64,000 bases of DNA from Fidelibacterota bacterium. GTDB taxonomy: Bacteria; Fidelibacterota; UBA8477; JABMPR01. The notes beneath the pieces were generated by a model. It was given only the letters and a program-made list of their open reading frames with translations, ran no database searches and had not been told where the DNA came from. Made by a program: the position numbers and the translations under genes. The stretch lies in the NCBI GenBank assembly GCA_016844955.1, contig JAERTH010000032.1, positions 62,001 through 126,000 on the forward strand, in the 5' to 3' direction. Positions 17,573 to 26,517 of the stretch are shown one piece after another; within the stretch, counting starts at the first letter, position 1; each line of letters opens with the position of its first letter.

Positions 17573-18503
17573 TGAAGCGCTCCTGGATTTCCCCGCTCAA
17601 AGCCCCTAGAACAACTGCATATTCATCAATATTTTCAAAATCAGGATCGCGAAAATTGAAGTGTTGCCCGAGGTCAAGTGGAGAACAACTATCCTCATAT
17701 TTTTTGAGATTTGCCAATACTGCAGGATCACCCGTTGATGAGTAGTATAACAAGTTAGTGATCACAGTATCGGGATCACGTTTGCCTTTAATTGCTCTTT
17801 CAATGGCTTCTCTCACCTGCTCTATCAGGACAGCATCACCGCGAACATAATCCAATGTGACTTTGTAATCCCAATTTAGATTTGCCTGGAATATCCCACA
17901 GATTTCCTGATGTTGGAAAATATGGCAAGCGATAGTATTGTCTCTATTGTCCATGACGACCTGAATACCACCAGCAGTATCCATTTGACCACTGGCAGTA
18001 AGAATGTCCCCAATTGATTGGATATCCATTGTCACTTTTTTGACGCTGAGTTCAGATTGGGCAAACACCTTTTCAACCCACGTGTTAAAACTGACTGGCA
18101 CTGCAATTGAGAGAAAATCCACACCATTTTCAGGTGGTCCGACCAATTCCTGATGCACAATGGAATACTGAGAAATTGCACTTTCCAGCATTTCAGTCAT
18201 TCGCCATTTCAAGAACTTTTCTCGATCCCGATCAACAAGGACAGAATCCACTTTTGCCATATCAAGTGGAAACCAGTCACTATCAAAAACTACATGGGTG
18301 GTATTGTCAGGAAATTCAGCTGAATTCCTGATGGTGGCGATCTGTTCACCCAGTGCCATCACGATGGCTGAGTTCTCAGTATCCGGGATAAGCATACCTT
18401 CTTTAAGGTTGACCTTTCCCAGACTCTCAATGAAGGGAGTACCTTTAAAATTTACGAGCTGTGCGTATTTTAAAGTGTCATGTGAGATATGAATCGCCAG
18501 CAT
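17562..18503 (-). CDS. PilM/GspL-like protein (degenerate actin-fold)
   Basis: 313 residues, soluble, with no signal peptide. The order of elements fits PilM: MLAIHISHDTLKYAQLVNFKG at the start, a FLKWRMTEMLESAISQYSIVHQ segment near 94 (like the PilM KWE.e..lP....e...d pattern), MDIQSIGDILTASG near 160, a second strand VVMDNRDNTIACHIF near 180 where PilM has a DIG phosphate motif, and a C-terminal LLYYSSTGDPAVLANLKKY where PilM has its GG motif. The phosphate-binding glycines are weak or missing, so nucleotide binding may be lost. It precedes the PilN/PilO-like gene, supporting a cytoplasmic partner role for that membrane protein. Confidence 0.55.
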   Translation of the reverse strand: MLAIHISHDTLKYAQLVNFKGTPFIESLGKVNLKEGMLIPDTENSAIVMALGEQIATIRNSAEFPDNTTHVVFDSDWFPLDMAKVDSVLVDRDREKFLKWRMTEMLESAISQYSIVHQELVGPPENGVDFLSIAVPVSFNTWVEKVFAQSELSVKKVTMDIQSIGDILTASGQMDTAGGIQVVMDNRDNTIACHIFQHQEICGIFQANLNWDYKVTLDYVRGDAVLIEQVREAIERAIKGKRDPDTVITNLLYYSSTGDPAVLANLKKYEDSCSPLDLGQHFNFRDPDFENIDEYAVVLGALSGEIQERFNED

Positions 18504-18515
18504 ACTGCCTCAGTT

Positions 18516-20753
18516 TTATTTTACCCAGCTCATTTCACCATCCACAATACTTCCGTGGCTAGAATCAATCTGCGTGAAAAAGAGATAGCGGTTAGTTTCA
18601 ATAGGTCTCTCAATGGGAGATTCTATTGAGAGATTTACGTTATTTCTAACTGTAATTCTATAGGGCAATTCTGTAACCGGACATTGTGTATGTTCCTTGG
18701 TTAACGCATATCGAGCATACAGTTGTTTTTTGACATATTTCTTGTTGACAACTGTATCTATCCAGCCACCAAAGGAATCTTTTGACATGAACAGGTCTTT
18801 TTCAGTATCTCCAGCAACAAATTCATCTGAAACCACATTCAGACTATCAATCTGAATCGAGTCTGAGTCTGAATAGGCCCAGGGTTCATGGAGTACAAAC
18901 ATGTTTTCCATGAGACTGTCTTCGCCAAAAATCATTACGTAGGTCTCCATCCCGTAAAAGATCTTCTCAACACGGGCAGTATCGCTTTTTTCCATGACAT
19001 TTAGAGATTTTACACTATCAGTCCCATTAAAGTCATATTTGTAATTTGAATTTTCCACAGCAGTCAAAAATGCCAGGGTATCTAGTGAGAAATCCTGTGT
19101 GACAGCAATCTTCCCACGATAGAAGACACCATTGAATGTGCTATCATCAATTTGGACAACCGTATCTCGGGCGATTGTGAATGTGGTATCATACTCTGCT
19201 AAAAAGGTTGGAAAAACATCTACAAGAACGGTATCAGCAGGAAATTCTATTGTCTGTTGACCACTCCATTCAAGTGAATCAACACTTGCCAGATGTTCTG
19301 CAGTTCCGATCAATTCACGTGCATAGTCGTGAATATTGGTGAATTCACCTGTTAATTGCTCATAAAGTGCCAGGTTCATATCATCATAGTCTCTAAGAAA
19401 CTCATCAAAAACATTAACATAGAGTGTATCTGTTTCTGCTTCTACAATCTGCCATTTCTTATAATCAGATTTTTTAATCAAGCGGGAAGCTACATATTCA
19501 ACCACTTCAACTGCAGCTTTTTCCCAGTCAATCTCACTTAGATTTACATGGGTCTTATAGTAGGCCTGTTCCAGGCTTACTTTGTGATAATATTCAGAGA
19601 TATTGCGGTGAACATTAATAGTAAAAGCCACATCGGACAGGTCAATATCAACATGAATTGAATCCAAGCCAACACCTGGTGAATCAAGTGAATCCATGGC
19701 TACAGCTATTATGTGTTCGGCAATATAGGCATTGGGTTCGGAGTACCCAGTCAGCATTGTATAAAGTGTATTGCGTCGCTTGTCCAGCGCAACGTCCATG
19801 TCTTCTGTTTTGATCTCTACTGGAATTTCAATGACTTCTTCGCTGGTATCGGAGTACATGAGGGTTAACGCAGAAGGAATCACATCCAGTGTATCATTTG
19901 CGGCCAGGAACGATTCCAGAGCCATGTCATAAAGCGTATCACCATAGGTCGCTGAGTCATATGAGTCCATGACGAAATTCTTCTTAAATGCGAGGAGTGT
20001 TTTTTGAAGATTTTCTTCAAATTTCAGAGGAATGATGAAGTCCACACGCACGGAGCCATCATACAGACTGTCAAACTCGACCCGACCATCCAATTCTGGA
20101 TTTTTAGCAAGGCTGTCCATAACCCCATCGACCAGTGGGTTCGAGAAATTCGGGTATTTTGTATAGCTTCCGGTGAGGGCATTAAACATGGAGGTCTTGA
20201 TATTCTGATAGAGGATGTCATATTTTTCTGAAACATTGAAGCTCAAGGCTATGCTGTCCAGCTCCAGGGTTTGTTCACCAACATAATTACCCTGGTCAAA
20301 CAAAAATTTTACAGTATCGAGAAGTTGGCTGATTGCCGGGGCTTCCATAAAATGGTTTGGCTCAAGTTTTTCAAAAAGCTCAACATGCAGTTTGTTATAT
20401 AATTCAATATATTCAGCGGAATAATTAACAGATACAGATTTTGGTGGCAAAGCGACCCTCTGGGGTCCATAAAAACTATAATTTGTGTCAGCGGCCGCTG
20501 CCAGCATACTATCACGCACACTGTTTACTACAAGAACCAACTGCTCAGTATCAGTAGTATAGGCTTTGGATAACTGATAATGAAGTTTTTCAGCCAGTCC
20601 AACTGTATTCATGCGAAAACGTGCATCGTCGCGCAATTCAGCTTCATAATCCCAGATTGTTTTTGGTAAATATATAACACTTACAAACAAGACAAGCAGA
20701 ACCAAAATAATTATGGTGTTGATTCTGTGATTTGCTAAAACATCTTTACTCAC
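18516..20753 (-). CDS. Large periplasmic repeat protein with N-terminal anchor, unknown function
   Basis: 745 residues that I do not recognise. One membrane helix at about 12-30 anchors it, and the remainder is probably periplasmic and acidic. A module recurs about four times, near residues 118-150, 180-216, 327-360 and 461-497. Each has an amphipathic helix with an L-x-x-L-T/E-G/P-like turn (MLTGYSEPNAYIAEH, ALTGSYTKYPNFSNP, QLTGEFTNIHDYARE), a second helix ending in DSL, and then a beta segment. Near the C-terminus is HTQCPVTELPYRITV with a single cysteine. It sits 13 bases after the ComEA-like gene and 12 before the PilM-like gene, so it probably works with them as an elongated scaffold. 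Confidence 0.6.
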   Translation of the reverse strand: MSKDVLANHRINTIIILVLLVLFVSVIYLPKTIWDYEAELRDDARFRMNTVGLAEKLHYQLSKAYTTDTEQLVLVVNSVRDSMLAAAADTNYSFYGPQRVALPPKSVSVNYSAEYIELYNKLHVELFEKLEPNHFMEAPAISQLLDTVKFLFDQGNYVGEQTLELDSIALSFNVSEKYDILYQNIKTSMFNALTGSYTKYPNFSNPLVDGVMDSLAKNPELDGRVEFDSLYDGSVRVDFIIPLKFEENLQKTLLAFKKNFVMDSYDSATYGDTLYDMALESFLAANDTLDVIPSALTLMYSDTSEEVIEIPVEIKTEDMDVALDKRRNTLYTMLTGYSEPNAYIAEHIIAVAMDSLDSPGVGLDSIHVDIDLSDVAFTINVHRNISEYYHKVSLEQAYYKTHVNLSEIDWEKAAVEVVEYVASRLIKKSDYKKWQIVEAETDTLYVNVFDEFLRDYDDMNLALYEQLTGEFTNIHDYARELIGTAEHLASVDSLEWSGQQTIEFPADTVLVDVFPTFLAEYDTTFTIARDTVVQIDDSTFNGVFYRGKIAVTQDFSLDTLAFLTAVENSNYKYDFNGTDSVKSLNVMEKSDTARVEKIFYGMETYVMIFGEDSLMENMFVLHEPWAYSDSDSIQIDSLNVVSDEFVAGDTEKDLFMSKDSFGGWIDTVVNKKYVKKQLYARYALTKEHTQCPVTELPYRITVRNNVNLSIESPIERPIETNRYLFFTQIDSSHGSIVDGEMSWVK

Positions 20754-20766
20754 GAGTCCTCCTCGA

Positions 20767-21222
20767 TTACTCTGTCGTAACTAAACCCTCAATCCGGGCA
20801 TATATTTTTTTGCCGATCCCCTTTACGAGGACAATTTCTTCTTTATTCTCAAACGGACCGTTTAACTCCGTGTAAGCCTTGATTCTATTTGCAATTGCAG
20901 GTCCAATACCTGGTAGTGTTGACAATGCCTCTACACTGGCTGTATTGAGATTTACACTGCCTGATATCTCCAGTTCACTTTCTGCAGTGGAAACATCCAC
21001 TGCACTGGTAGCATCTAGATATGAACTGTCAATAAGCACTGTAGAGTCAGCATTGATCTGGGCTGAAATATCCTGAAATCGTTGCTCTTCCTCATAAAAC
21101 CGATGCGGTCTTAATTGATCGTCAAAACGTTGATTTCTAACATATTTTATTACAGCACCAATGCCCAGAGTGATAATCAGAAAATAAACGACCATTCGCT
21201 CTTGGCGGGTAAAATTTAGCAA
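20767..21222 (-). CDS. ComEA-like membrane-anchored helix-hairpin-helix protein
   Basis: 151 residues. A short basic N-terminus and one membrane helix (about 11-25) lead into a linker and then a ComEA-type tandem HhH domain: VNLNTASVEALSTLPGIGP, then ANRIKAYTELNGPFENKEEI and VKGIGKKIYARIEGL. ComEA-like proteins bind DNA at the cell surface or in the periplasm during uptake, and short HhH versions also occur in pilus or secretion gene clusters. It is 13 bases after dnaJ and begins the pilus-like part of this operon. Confidence 0.85.
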   Translation of the reverse strand: MLNFTRQERMVVYFLIITLGIGAVIKYVRNQRFDDQLRPHRFYEEEQRFQDISAQINADSTVLIDSSYLDATSAVDVSTAESELEISGSVNLNTASVEALSTLPGIGPAIANRIKAYTELNGPFENKEEIVLVKGIGKKIYARIEGLVTTE

Positions 21223-21235
21223 GTTTCCTGCCTCA

Positions 21236-22393
21236 TCATAGTAAGGATTTTATTTTTCTAAACATACCATCACCCTTGCTGCGAGATCCGTAGTAGTCCG
21301 CAAGACGTTGATAGATCTCGCGCTCCTGTTTACTGGGCTTCTTTGGTGTTTCTATTTGAATTTTTACCATCTGATCACCCACGAGGTGACTGTTCAATCT
21401 CGGAATACCTTTACCGCGTAACCTGAGCAGCTTGCCAGACTGCGAACCCGCTGGAATTTTCAAATTCACTTTTCCCGTAAGTGTCGGTATTTTCAGTTCG
21501 GCCCCCATTACAGCCTGGGCCATGTTGATAAGCAACTCGAGATAGATATTATCTTCATCTCTGATAAAAAGATCATGCTCTTTCTCATCGATAAGAACGA
21601 TAAGATCACCTTTTTGACCTTTTCTACGGGCTGCATTGCCTTCACCACGAAGGGTCATATAATTACCTGCATGAACTCCAGCTGGTATTTTTGCAGAAAC
21701 AACCGACTCGTTGCGGATACGTCCATCTCCATGACAGGATTTGCATGGATTGGCGATTACCTCGCCGGTTCCGTCACAATTGCTGCAGGGTTGAATATTC
21801 ACAAACTGCCCAAACATGGACCTGGATACCTGTTGCACCTCTCCACGACCATGGCATACAGAACAATTTGATTTACCCGTATTTCCTCGGGCCCCGCTAC
21901 CATCACAGTCGGTACAAACTTCGAAACGTTTGACTTTCATCTTTTTGGTAACACCAGCTGCAATTTCTTCCAGGGTGAGTGGTAGCTTTATCTTGAGATC
22001 CGAGCCCTTGGAACGTCCTCTACTTCTTGATCCACCGCCACCGAAGATATCACCGAGACCACCGCCTCCACCGCCAAAACCATCCATAAAAATGCGCAGT
22101 GCATCAGAGAGGTCAACGCCAAATCCACCTGCTCCAAAACCACCACCAAAGGGATTACCCCCCATACCACCTTCTGGGGCATGGCCGAATTGATCATAGT
22201 GGGCTTTTTTCTGTTCATCATTTAAAACTGAATAGGCTTCGGCCGCTTCTTTGAATTTTGCTTCGGCTTCAGTATCACCAGGATTTTTATCAGGGTGGTA
22301 CTTCATTGCGATCTTACGATACGCCTTTTTTATCTCAGCTTTGTCAGATCCCTTGGAAAGCCCTAAAACATCATAATAGTCACGTTTCGCCAT
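21236..22393 (-). CDS. dnaJ: Chaperone DnaJ
   Basis: 385 residues, full-length type I DnaJ. The J-domain covers 1-70 with HPD at 33-35. A Gly/Phe-rich linker of about 50 residues follows, then four zinc repeats (CTDCDGSG, CSVCHGRG, CSNCDGTG, CKSCHGDG) and the C-terminal client-binding domains ending near KIQIETPKKPSKQE. It stimulates DnaK ATPase and delivers unfolded clients. It follows grpE by two bases and hrcA-grpE upstream; dnaK is not in the window. Confidence 0.97.
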   Translation of the reverse strand: MAKRDYYDVLGLSKGSDKAEIKKAYRKIAMKYHPDKNPGDTEAEAKFKEAAEAYSVLNDEQKKAHYDQFGHAPEGGMGGNPFGGGFGAGGFGVDLSDALRIFMDGFGGGGGGLGDIFGGGGSRSRGRSKGSDLKIKLPLTLEEIAAGVTKKMKVKRFEVCTDCDGSGARGNTGKSNCSVCHGRGEVQQVSRSMFGQFVNIQPCSNCDGTGEVIANPCKSCHGDGRIRNESVVSAKIPAGVHAGNYMTLRGEGNAARRKGQKGDLIVLIDEKEHDLFIRDEDNIYLELLINMAQAVMGAELKIPTLTGKVNLKIPAGSQSGKLLRLRGKGIPRLNSHLVGDQMVKIQIETPKKPSKQEREIYQRLADYYGSRSKGDGMFRKIKSLL

Positions 22394-22395
22394 AA

Positions 22396-22974
22396 TTATT
22401 GACTCACCACAACTTTGGCAGCACGCAGGATGCGGTCACCCGCTTTATAGCCTTTTTCGAAGACTTCAATGACAATACCTGATTCCACATCTTCTGCTGG
22501 CTGCATTGCCATGGCTTCGTGGAAGTCGGGATCAAAGGCTTCACCCATGGGATCAAAGGCCTCTACTTCATCAGTGTCTTTCATATACTTTTTTATTTGC
22601 TCCAGAACCAGTTTCACACCTTGTTTACTATCTGAAGCAGCTTTATGCTCTTCCTCATATTTTGCTGAACGCTCAAGATTGTCAACAATTGGGAACAATC
22701 CCATGAGGACTCTATCCTTGGCAAACTGCAGGGAACGTTCTTTTTCTCGCTCAACGCGTCTTTTTCCATTTTCGTATTCAGCTACCACTCTCAGCATTTT
22801 CTCCTCGGCGGCCTGGACACGCATTTGATTATCAACCAACTCGCTGGCAAGGAGATCCACTTGTTCTTCCAATTTTTCAATGGTTTTAGTTAGCGTTTTT
22901 TCCTTGGCAGTCAATTTCGGCTTGGCCGCACGCTTTTTGGCTGGTGTAGCTTTTTTTGCTTTTTTTTCGGGCAT
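22396..22974 (-). CDS. grpE: Nucleotide exchange factor GrpE
   Basis: 192 residues. A Lys/Ala-rich N-terminal tail of about 25 residues precedes a long coiled coil (about 25-95). The conserved head has AEYENGKRRVEREKERS, LFPIVDNLERS and DPDFHEAMAMQP, ending GYKAGDRILRAAKVVVSQ. It releases ADP from DnaK. One base separates it from hrcA and two from dnaJ. Confidence 0.96.
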   Translation of the reverse strand: MPEKKAKKATPAKKRAAKPKLTAKEKTLTKTIEKLEEQVDLLASELVDNQMRVQAAEEKMLRVVAEYENGKRRVEREKERSLQFAKDRVLMGLFPIVDNLERSAKYEEEHKAASDSKQGVKLVLEQIKKYMKDTDEVEAFDPMGEAFDPDFHEAMAMQPAEDVESGIVIEVFEKGYKAGDRILRAAKVVVSQ

Positions 22975-22975
22975 A

Positions 22976-24031
22976 TTATTTTGTGTATTTCGTGTTTATT
23001 AGTGTTTCAATTTTATCAGCTGTAAATTCAGCCAATCCAATAATTCTTTCATATTCCATGCGGGTAGGACCCAGGATATGAATCTCACCACTGCAATTCC
23101 GACCTTTGTAGGCCATGGAGATTAGGGACATATTCTTGAAGAATGCTTGCCCTAGTTCCCCACCAATGAAAATACTGGGCTTTCCTGAAAGCAGCGGCGA
23201 TGGTAAATATTGTTGCAAACTATCTGTCTCAATGGCAGCCAAAAGAAATTCAAGATTGACAGGGTCTGTCATCTCAGGATAATGCAACAGTTGATGGGCG
23301 CCATAGGTTCTGAAATCATTTGATGTGCTGGAGGCAAGCACAGTATCGAAGCGTTTAAGAATCTGATCAATGATTGGATTCTTTCTGGCTCCATCTGCCG
23401 ACCCTGCATCAACCATGTTCTGAACATCTTGAATATCAGTTTCCGCGAAAAGGTCATTCAGAATAGTTTCAGCTTCATGCAACAACGCTCGGGACAGGTG
23501 TGTTTCCAGCTCAAAGGCCACCGTTTTCACCTGTTCCAGAGACATGTGTACGATAAGAAGGACCGAATCATGGTCCAGTTCATGCAAAGCAATAGATTTG
23601 ATGCGACTGGCTCGCTCCTGGGGTTTTGACATGAGCACCAGGGCGTGAGACATATCACCCAGGAATTGGGTGGTGTTTTTTATCAGGCGATCCAGGTCCC
23701 GACTCAGGTTTTCAAGTCCTGTTTCATAGTCTTGAATAATTTCTGCTTGTGGTAATTCAGCCTGCATCAGGCGATCGACAAAATAGCGGTATCCTTTGTC
23801 AGTAGGAATTCGACCAGCTGATGTATGCGGTTGAAGTAGATAGCCACCCATTTCAAGATTACTGAGTACGTTGCGTAAAGTTGCAGATCCCACCTTGAAA
23901 TAATCCATGGCCACCAGTCGGGAAGAGCCCACTGGATTGCCGGATGTTGAGTAATCCCGAATCAGCCATTTAAGGACTTTTTCCTCGCGATCTTTCAGTT
24001 CCAGACGTGCCATTTCATTCATCCGCTTCAT
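22976..24031 (-). CDS. hrcA: Heat-inducible transcription repressor HrcA
   Basis: About 351 residues. The N-terminal winged helix contains YSTSGNPVGSSRLV and SATLRNVLSNLEMGGYL, followed by PHTSAGRIPTDKGYRYFVD, the strongest HrcA signature. The C-terminal GAF-like domain ends with ILGPTRMEYERIIGLAEFTADKI. HrcA represses class I heat-shock genes, normally through CIRCE. I take the ATG at 24031; several nearby in-frame ATGs and a TTG at 24037 leave it uncertain. The promoter region lacks a recognisable CIRCE element but has another inverted repeat. Confidence 0.94.
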   Translation of the reverse strand: MKRMNEMARLELKDREEKVLKWLIRDYSTSGNPVGSSRLVAMDYFKVGSATLRNVLSNLEMGGYLLQPHTSAGRIPTDKGYRYFVDRLMQAELPQAEIIQDYETGLENLSRDLDRLIKNTTQFLGDMSHALVLMSKPQERASRIKSIALHELDHDSVLLIVHMSLEQVKTVAFELETHLSRALLHEAETILNDLFAETDIQDVQNMVDAGSADGARKNPIIDQILKRFDTVLASSTSNDFRTYGAHQLLHYPEMTDPVNLEFLLAAIETDSLQQYLPSPLLSGKPSIFIGGELGQAFFKNMSLISMAYKGRNCSGEIHILGPTRMEYERIIGLAEFTADKIETLINTKYTK

Positions 24032-24057
24032 AACCAAACATAATAATTTTTGGACCC

Positions 24058-24078
24058 ATTTAATACAAGGGATTAAAT
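24058..24078. promoter_or_regulatory. Inverted repeat in hrcA leader, candidate operator
   Basis: Perfect 7-bp arms ATTTAAT / ATTAAAT around a 7-base spacer lie between the predicted hrcA promoter and its start codon. It does not match CIRCE (TTAGCACTC-N9-GAGTGCTAA). Confidence 0.35.
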
Positions 24079-24090
24079 GCTGAAAGAGTT

Positions 24091-24119
24091 GCTATATAAG
24101 GGATGGAGGGGAATGTAAA
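24091..24119 (-). promoter_or_regulatory. Candidate sigma70-type promoter of the hrcA operon
   Basis: On the minus strand TTTACA (24119-24114) and TATAGC (24096-24091) are separated by 17 bases, reading toward hrcA 60 bases downstream. Both hexamers deviate from consensus, so this is a moderate candidate. Confidence 0.4.
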
Positions 24120-24212
24120 GCGCACTCTATTAATCGTTCCGAATGACATATCAGGAACATAACATGCCTAACTTTTTCTACCAGGTAGCTTTATTAGATT
24201 GAAGTGGATGTG

Positions 24213-25085
24213 TCAGGAAACAAAGCGGAGCATACGACGAACAGCTTTGAGTACACCCAGCGAGGCAAGGCTTACCCCGAATAACAACAATCCCAGGATC
24301 ACCTCAGGGTGATTCAGAATGCGAACGGGAAGATCAATTATACCATAATATTCCAGAAGCTTTTCAAGCGATGCTATGATCACAACTGACATGAGTGATC
24401 CTATGAAGCCAAGGATTCCACCCTCCAGGAAGAAAGGCGCTTTCACCATGAAGTCACTGGCCCCCAAAAGTCTAACGGTTTCTATGAATTCATACCTGGC
24501 CAGGATCATGAGTCTCAAATTATTGGCAGTGAGAAAAACGGTTGAAAGGATGACCATAAATAGGACAATGGTAGCCATCATGTATATAAAGCTCATAATA
24601 CCCTGTACCCTATCAAACAAATCTTTCTTAAACATCACTTCATCCACTCCACTCACCACCTCCGTGGCATGAATGAAGGACTGTATATAGGGCGCAGTGC
24701 GGTAATTTTCTTCAAAAGTTATACGAAATGAGCTGGGTAAAGGATTGTCATCCAATAAAGAGAGCACATCCTCCCCAAACTCAGTATTATAAAGGGCCGC
24801 TGCATCTGCTTTTGAAAGATAGTCCATTCTAAGAATACCTGGATACTCAGCAATTATCTTGGAGAGTTCCCGGGTGTCACTCTGACTTACCTCATTTTCC
24901 AGAAATACTTCCAGATCATAGGTGGCCTGCAAATCCCCAATATACTGGAGACCATTATCCACAGCAAAAATGCCAATCCCAACCGAGAGAATAGCGATCA
25001 TCACAGAGAAGACAGAAATCATAAAGGGCATGCGTGCGCGTTGGATCCCAATGACTCCCTCTCGTATGATATAGCTCAGTTTCAT
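24213..25085 (-). CDS. ftsX: Cell division protein FtsX
   Basis: 290 residues with four membrane helices: one near 21-41, then an extracytoplasmic domain of about 110 residues, then helices near 164-188, 216-240 and 262-282. This is the FtsX/permease layout. The start SYIIREGVIGIQRARMPFMISVFSVMIAI and the FLEGGILGFIGS segment are typical. With FtsE it forms an ABC-type complex that activates periplasmic peptidoglycan amidases at the septum. Its ATG overlaps the ftsE stop by four bases. Confidence 0.93.
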   Translation of the reverse strand: MKLSYIIREGVIGIQRARMPFMISVFSVMIAILSVGIGIFAVDNGLQYIGDLQATYDLEVFLENEVSQSDTRELSKIIAEYPGILRMDYLSKADAAALYNTEFGEDVLSLLDDNPLPSSFRITFEENYRTAPYIQSFIHATEVVSGVDEVMFKKDLFDRVQGIMSFIYMMATIVLFMVILSTVFLTANNLRLMILARYEFIETVRLLGASDFMVKAPFFLEGGILGFIGSLMSVVIIASLEKLLEYYGIIDLPVRILNHPEVILGLLLFGVSLASLGVLKAVRRMLRFVS

Positions 25086-25744
25086 TTTACCCGATCCTCA
25101 ACAACTTCCCCGGCAACAATAGTCAGTGTCCTGGAGGGGTCACTTTTTGTGAGCAGTTTATTATGGGTGGCAAGAATGATTGTAGTCCCTTGAGCGTTTA
25201 TTTTCCACAACCATTCAAGTACATCGGCTGCGGTGTTATCATCAAGGTGAGCTGTGGGTTCATCGGCCAGTAAAATGTCAGGTGAGATGACCATAGCTCT
25301 GGCCAGGGAAACCCGTTGTTGTTCACCTGCAGACAGTTCGTGAGGATAATGTGACAGTCTTGATCGCAGTCCTAGCTCATCGGATCTGGCAACCACTTTC
25401 TGACGAACTTCCAGTGCTTTCATACCCTGCAGTTCCAGAGGTAATGCGATATTGCTATAGATATCTCTATCTCCCAGCAATTTTGAATCCTGAAAGGCCA
25501 TTCCAATACGTTGACGAATTTTGGCGATATCCTTGCGTTTAGCGTAGCTGGTAACCTGATCAAGGACCGTTACTACCCCAGCGTTTGGAACCAATTCCAG
25601 ATAGATCATTTTAAGGATAGAACTTTTACCACAGCCCGATTCGCCAAACAAATAGACAAATTCCTTCTTGGCAATTGAAATATTCAGATTTCGGAGCGAA
25701 ATACCACTATCAAACCGTAAATGAACTTTGTCGAATTGAATCAT
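25082..25744 (-). CDS. ftsE: Cell division ATP-binding protein FtsE
   Basis: 220 residues. It has an ABC ATPase with Walker A GESGCGKS (34-41), signature LSAGEQQRVSLARAM, Walker B ILLADEPT and switch ATHNK. The short length and the coupling to ftsX by an ATGA overlap identify it as FtsE. Its own ATG overlaps the stop of the methyltransferase gene upstream. Confidence 0.93.
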   Translation of the reverse strand: MIQFDKVHLRFDSGISLRNLNISIAKKEFVYLFGESGCGKSSILKMIYLELVPNAGVVTVLDQVTSYAKRKDIAKIRQRIGMAFQDSKLLGDRDIYSNIALPLELQGMKALEVRQKVVARSDELGLRSRLSHYPHELSAGEQQRVSLARAMVISPDILLADEPTAHLDDNTAADVLEWLWKINAQGTTIILATHNKLLTKSDPSRTLTIVAGEVVEDRVK

Positions 25745-26505
25745 TGGCTTTTTCTCAATGTCACGAGATAACGCTCAGATTCAGTGCTTGGGTCCTTCAG
25801 CGTTTCATCATCGATTATTTTCCAACTTTCAAAGGCGGATGACGCACAAAAGCCCTCTACATCTGAAATTTCATATGCTTTCTGGATATGGGTTTCTACT
25901 TCAACGGTATCTTCGCTACCAGTATTCAGCGTAAACACAGATTCAGCAAGTCGAGAAGCAGGGTCATAATTTGTATGGCGCTCATACCCTCCCGCTGAAT
26001 TATTGAATATCTCCCGATAACCCTTGAAATGGGTCTGACAGAGCAAAGGTGTGACCACATCCATCAATAGGATTCCACCGGGTTTCAGCAATTCGTAAGC
26101 ATTATTCAGAAACGCTTGAATATCAGCGTTTTCTAAAAGATAATTCAGTCCATCATGCAGATTGATAATTACGTCATATGTATGGGAAGACGAGAAGGTT
26201 GTCATATCACCCACACCAAATTCAACGAGGACCTGTTCCTCCCTGGCTTTTTTGCGGGCTATCTCAACCATGTGCGGGCTTAAATCTACTGCAGTCATAT
26301 TCCAGCCACGCCTGGCCAGTCTAATTGCCATAGAACCCGTTCCGCAGGATATGTCCAACCAGGTTTTACCTGGCTGATGAGGCTTCACCAATGCTTCAAT
26401 ATCATCAACCCAGATATCATAGTCGATGTAATCCATCAAATCATCGTAATACTCAGCTAGCCTTTGGTAGGGTTGAATCTTATGAATGTTCTGCTTGTCT
26501 GACAT
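25741..26505 (-). CDS. Class I SAM-dependent methyltransferase
   Basis: 254 residues. The Rossmann-type SAM site is WLDISCGTGSMAIRLARRGW followed by TAVDLSPHMVEIARKKA, with GDMTTFSSSHTYDVIINLHDGLNYL and LLKPGGILLMDVVTP further on. The layout fits methyltransferase domain 25/11 enzymes. The substrate is unknown. It sits between the antiporter and ftsE, with a 4-base overlap into ftsE. Confidence 0.88.
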   Translation of the reverse strand: MSDKQNIHKIQPYQRLAEYYDDLMDYIDYDIWVDDIEALVKPHQPGKTWLDISCGTGSMAIRLARRGWNMTAVDLSPHMVEIARKKAREEQVLVEFGVGDMTTFSSSHTYDVIINLHDGLNYLLENADIQAFLNNAYELLKPGGILLMDVVTPLLCQTHFKGYREIFNNSAGGYERHTNYDPASRLAESVFTLNTGSEDTVEVETHIQKAYEISDVEGFCASSAFESWKIIDDETLKDPSTESERYLVTLRKSQ

Positions 26506-26517
26506 TAATGGATATTC

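Noticed and set aside
24038..24212. CIRCE operator upstream of hrcA
   Set aside because: I looked for the TTAGCACTC-N9-GAGTGCTAA pattern on both strands and found no good match.
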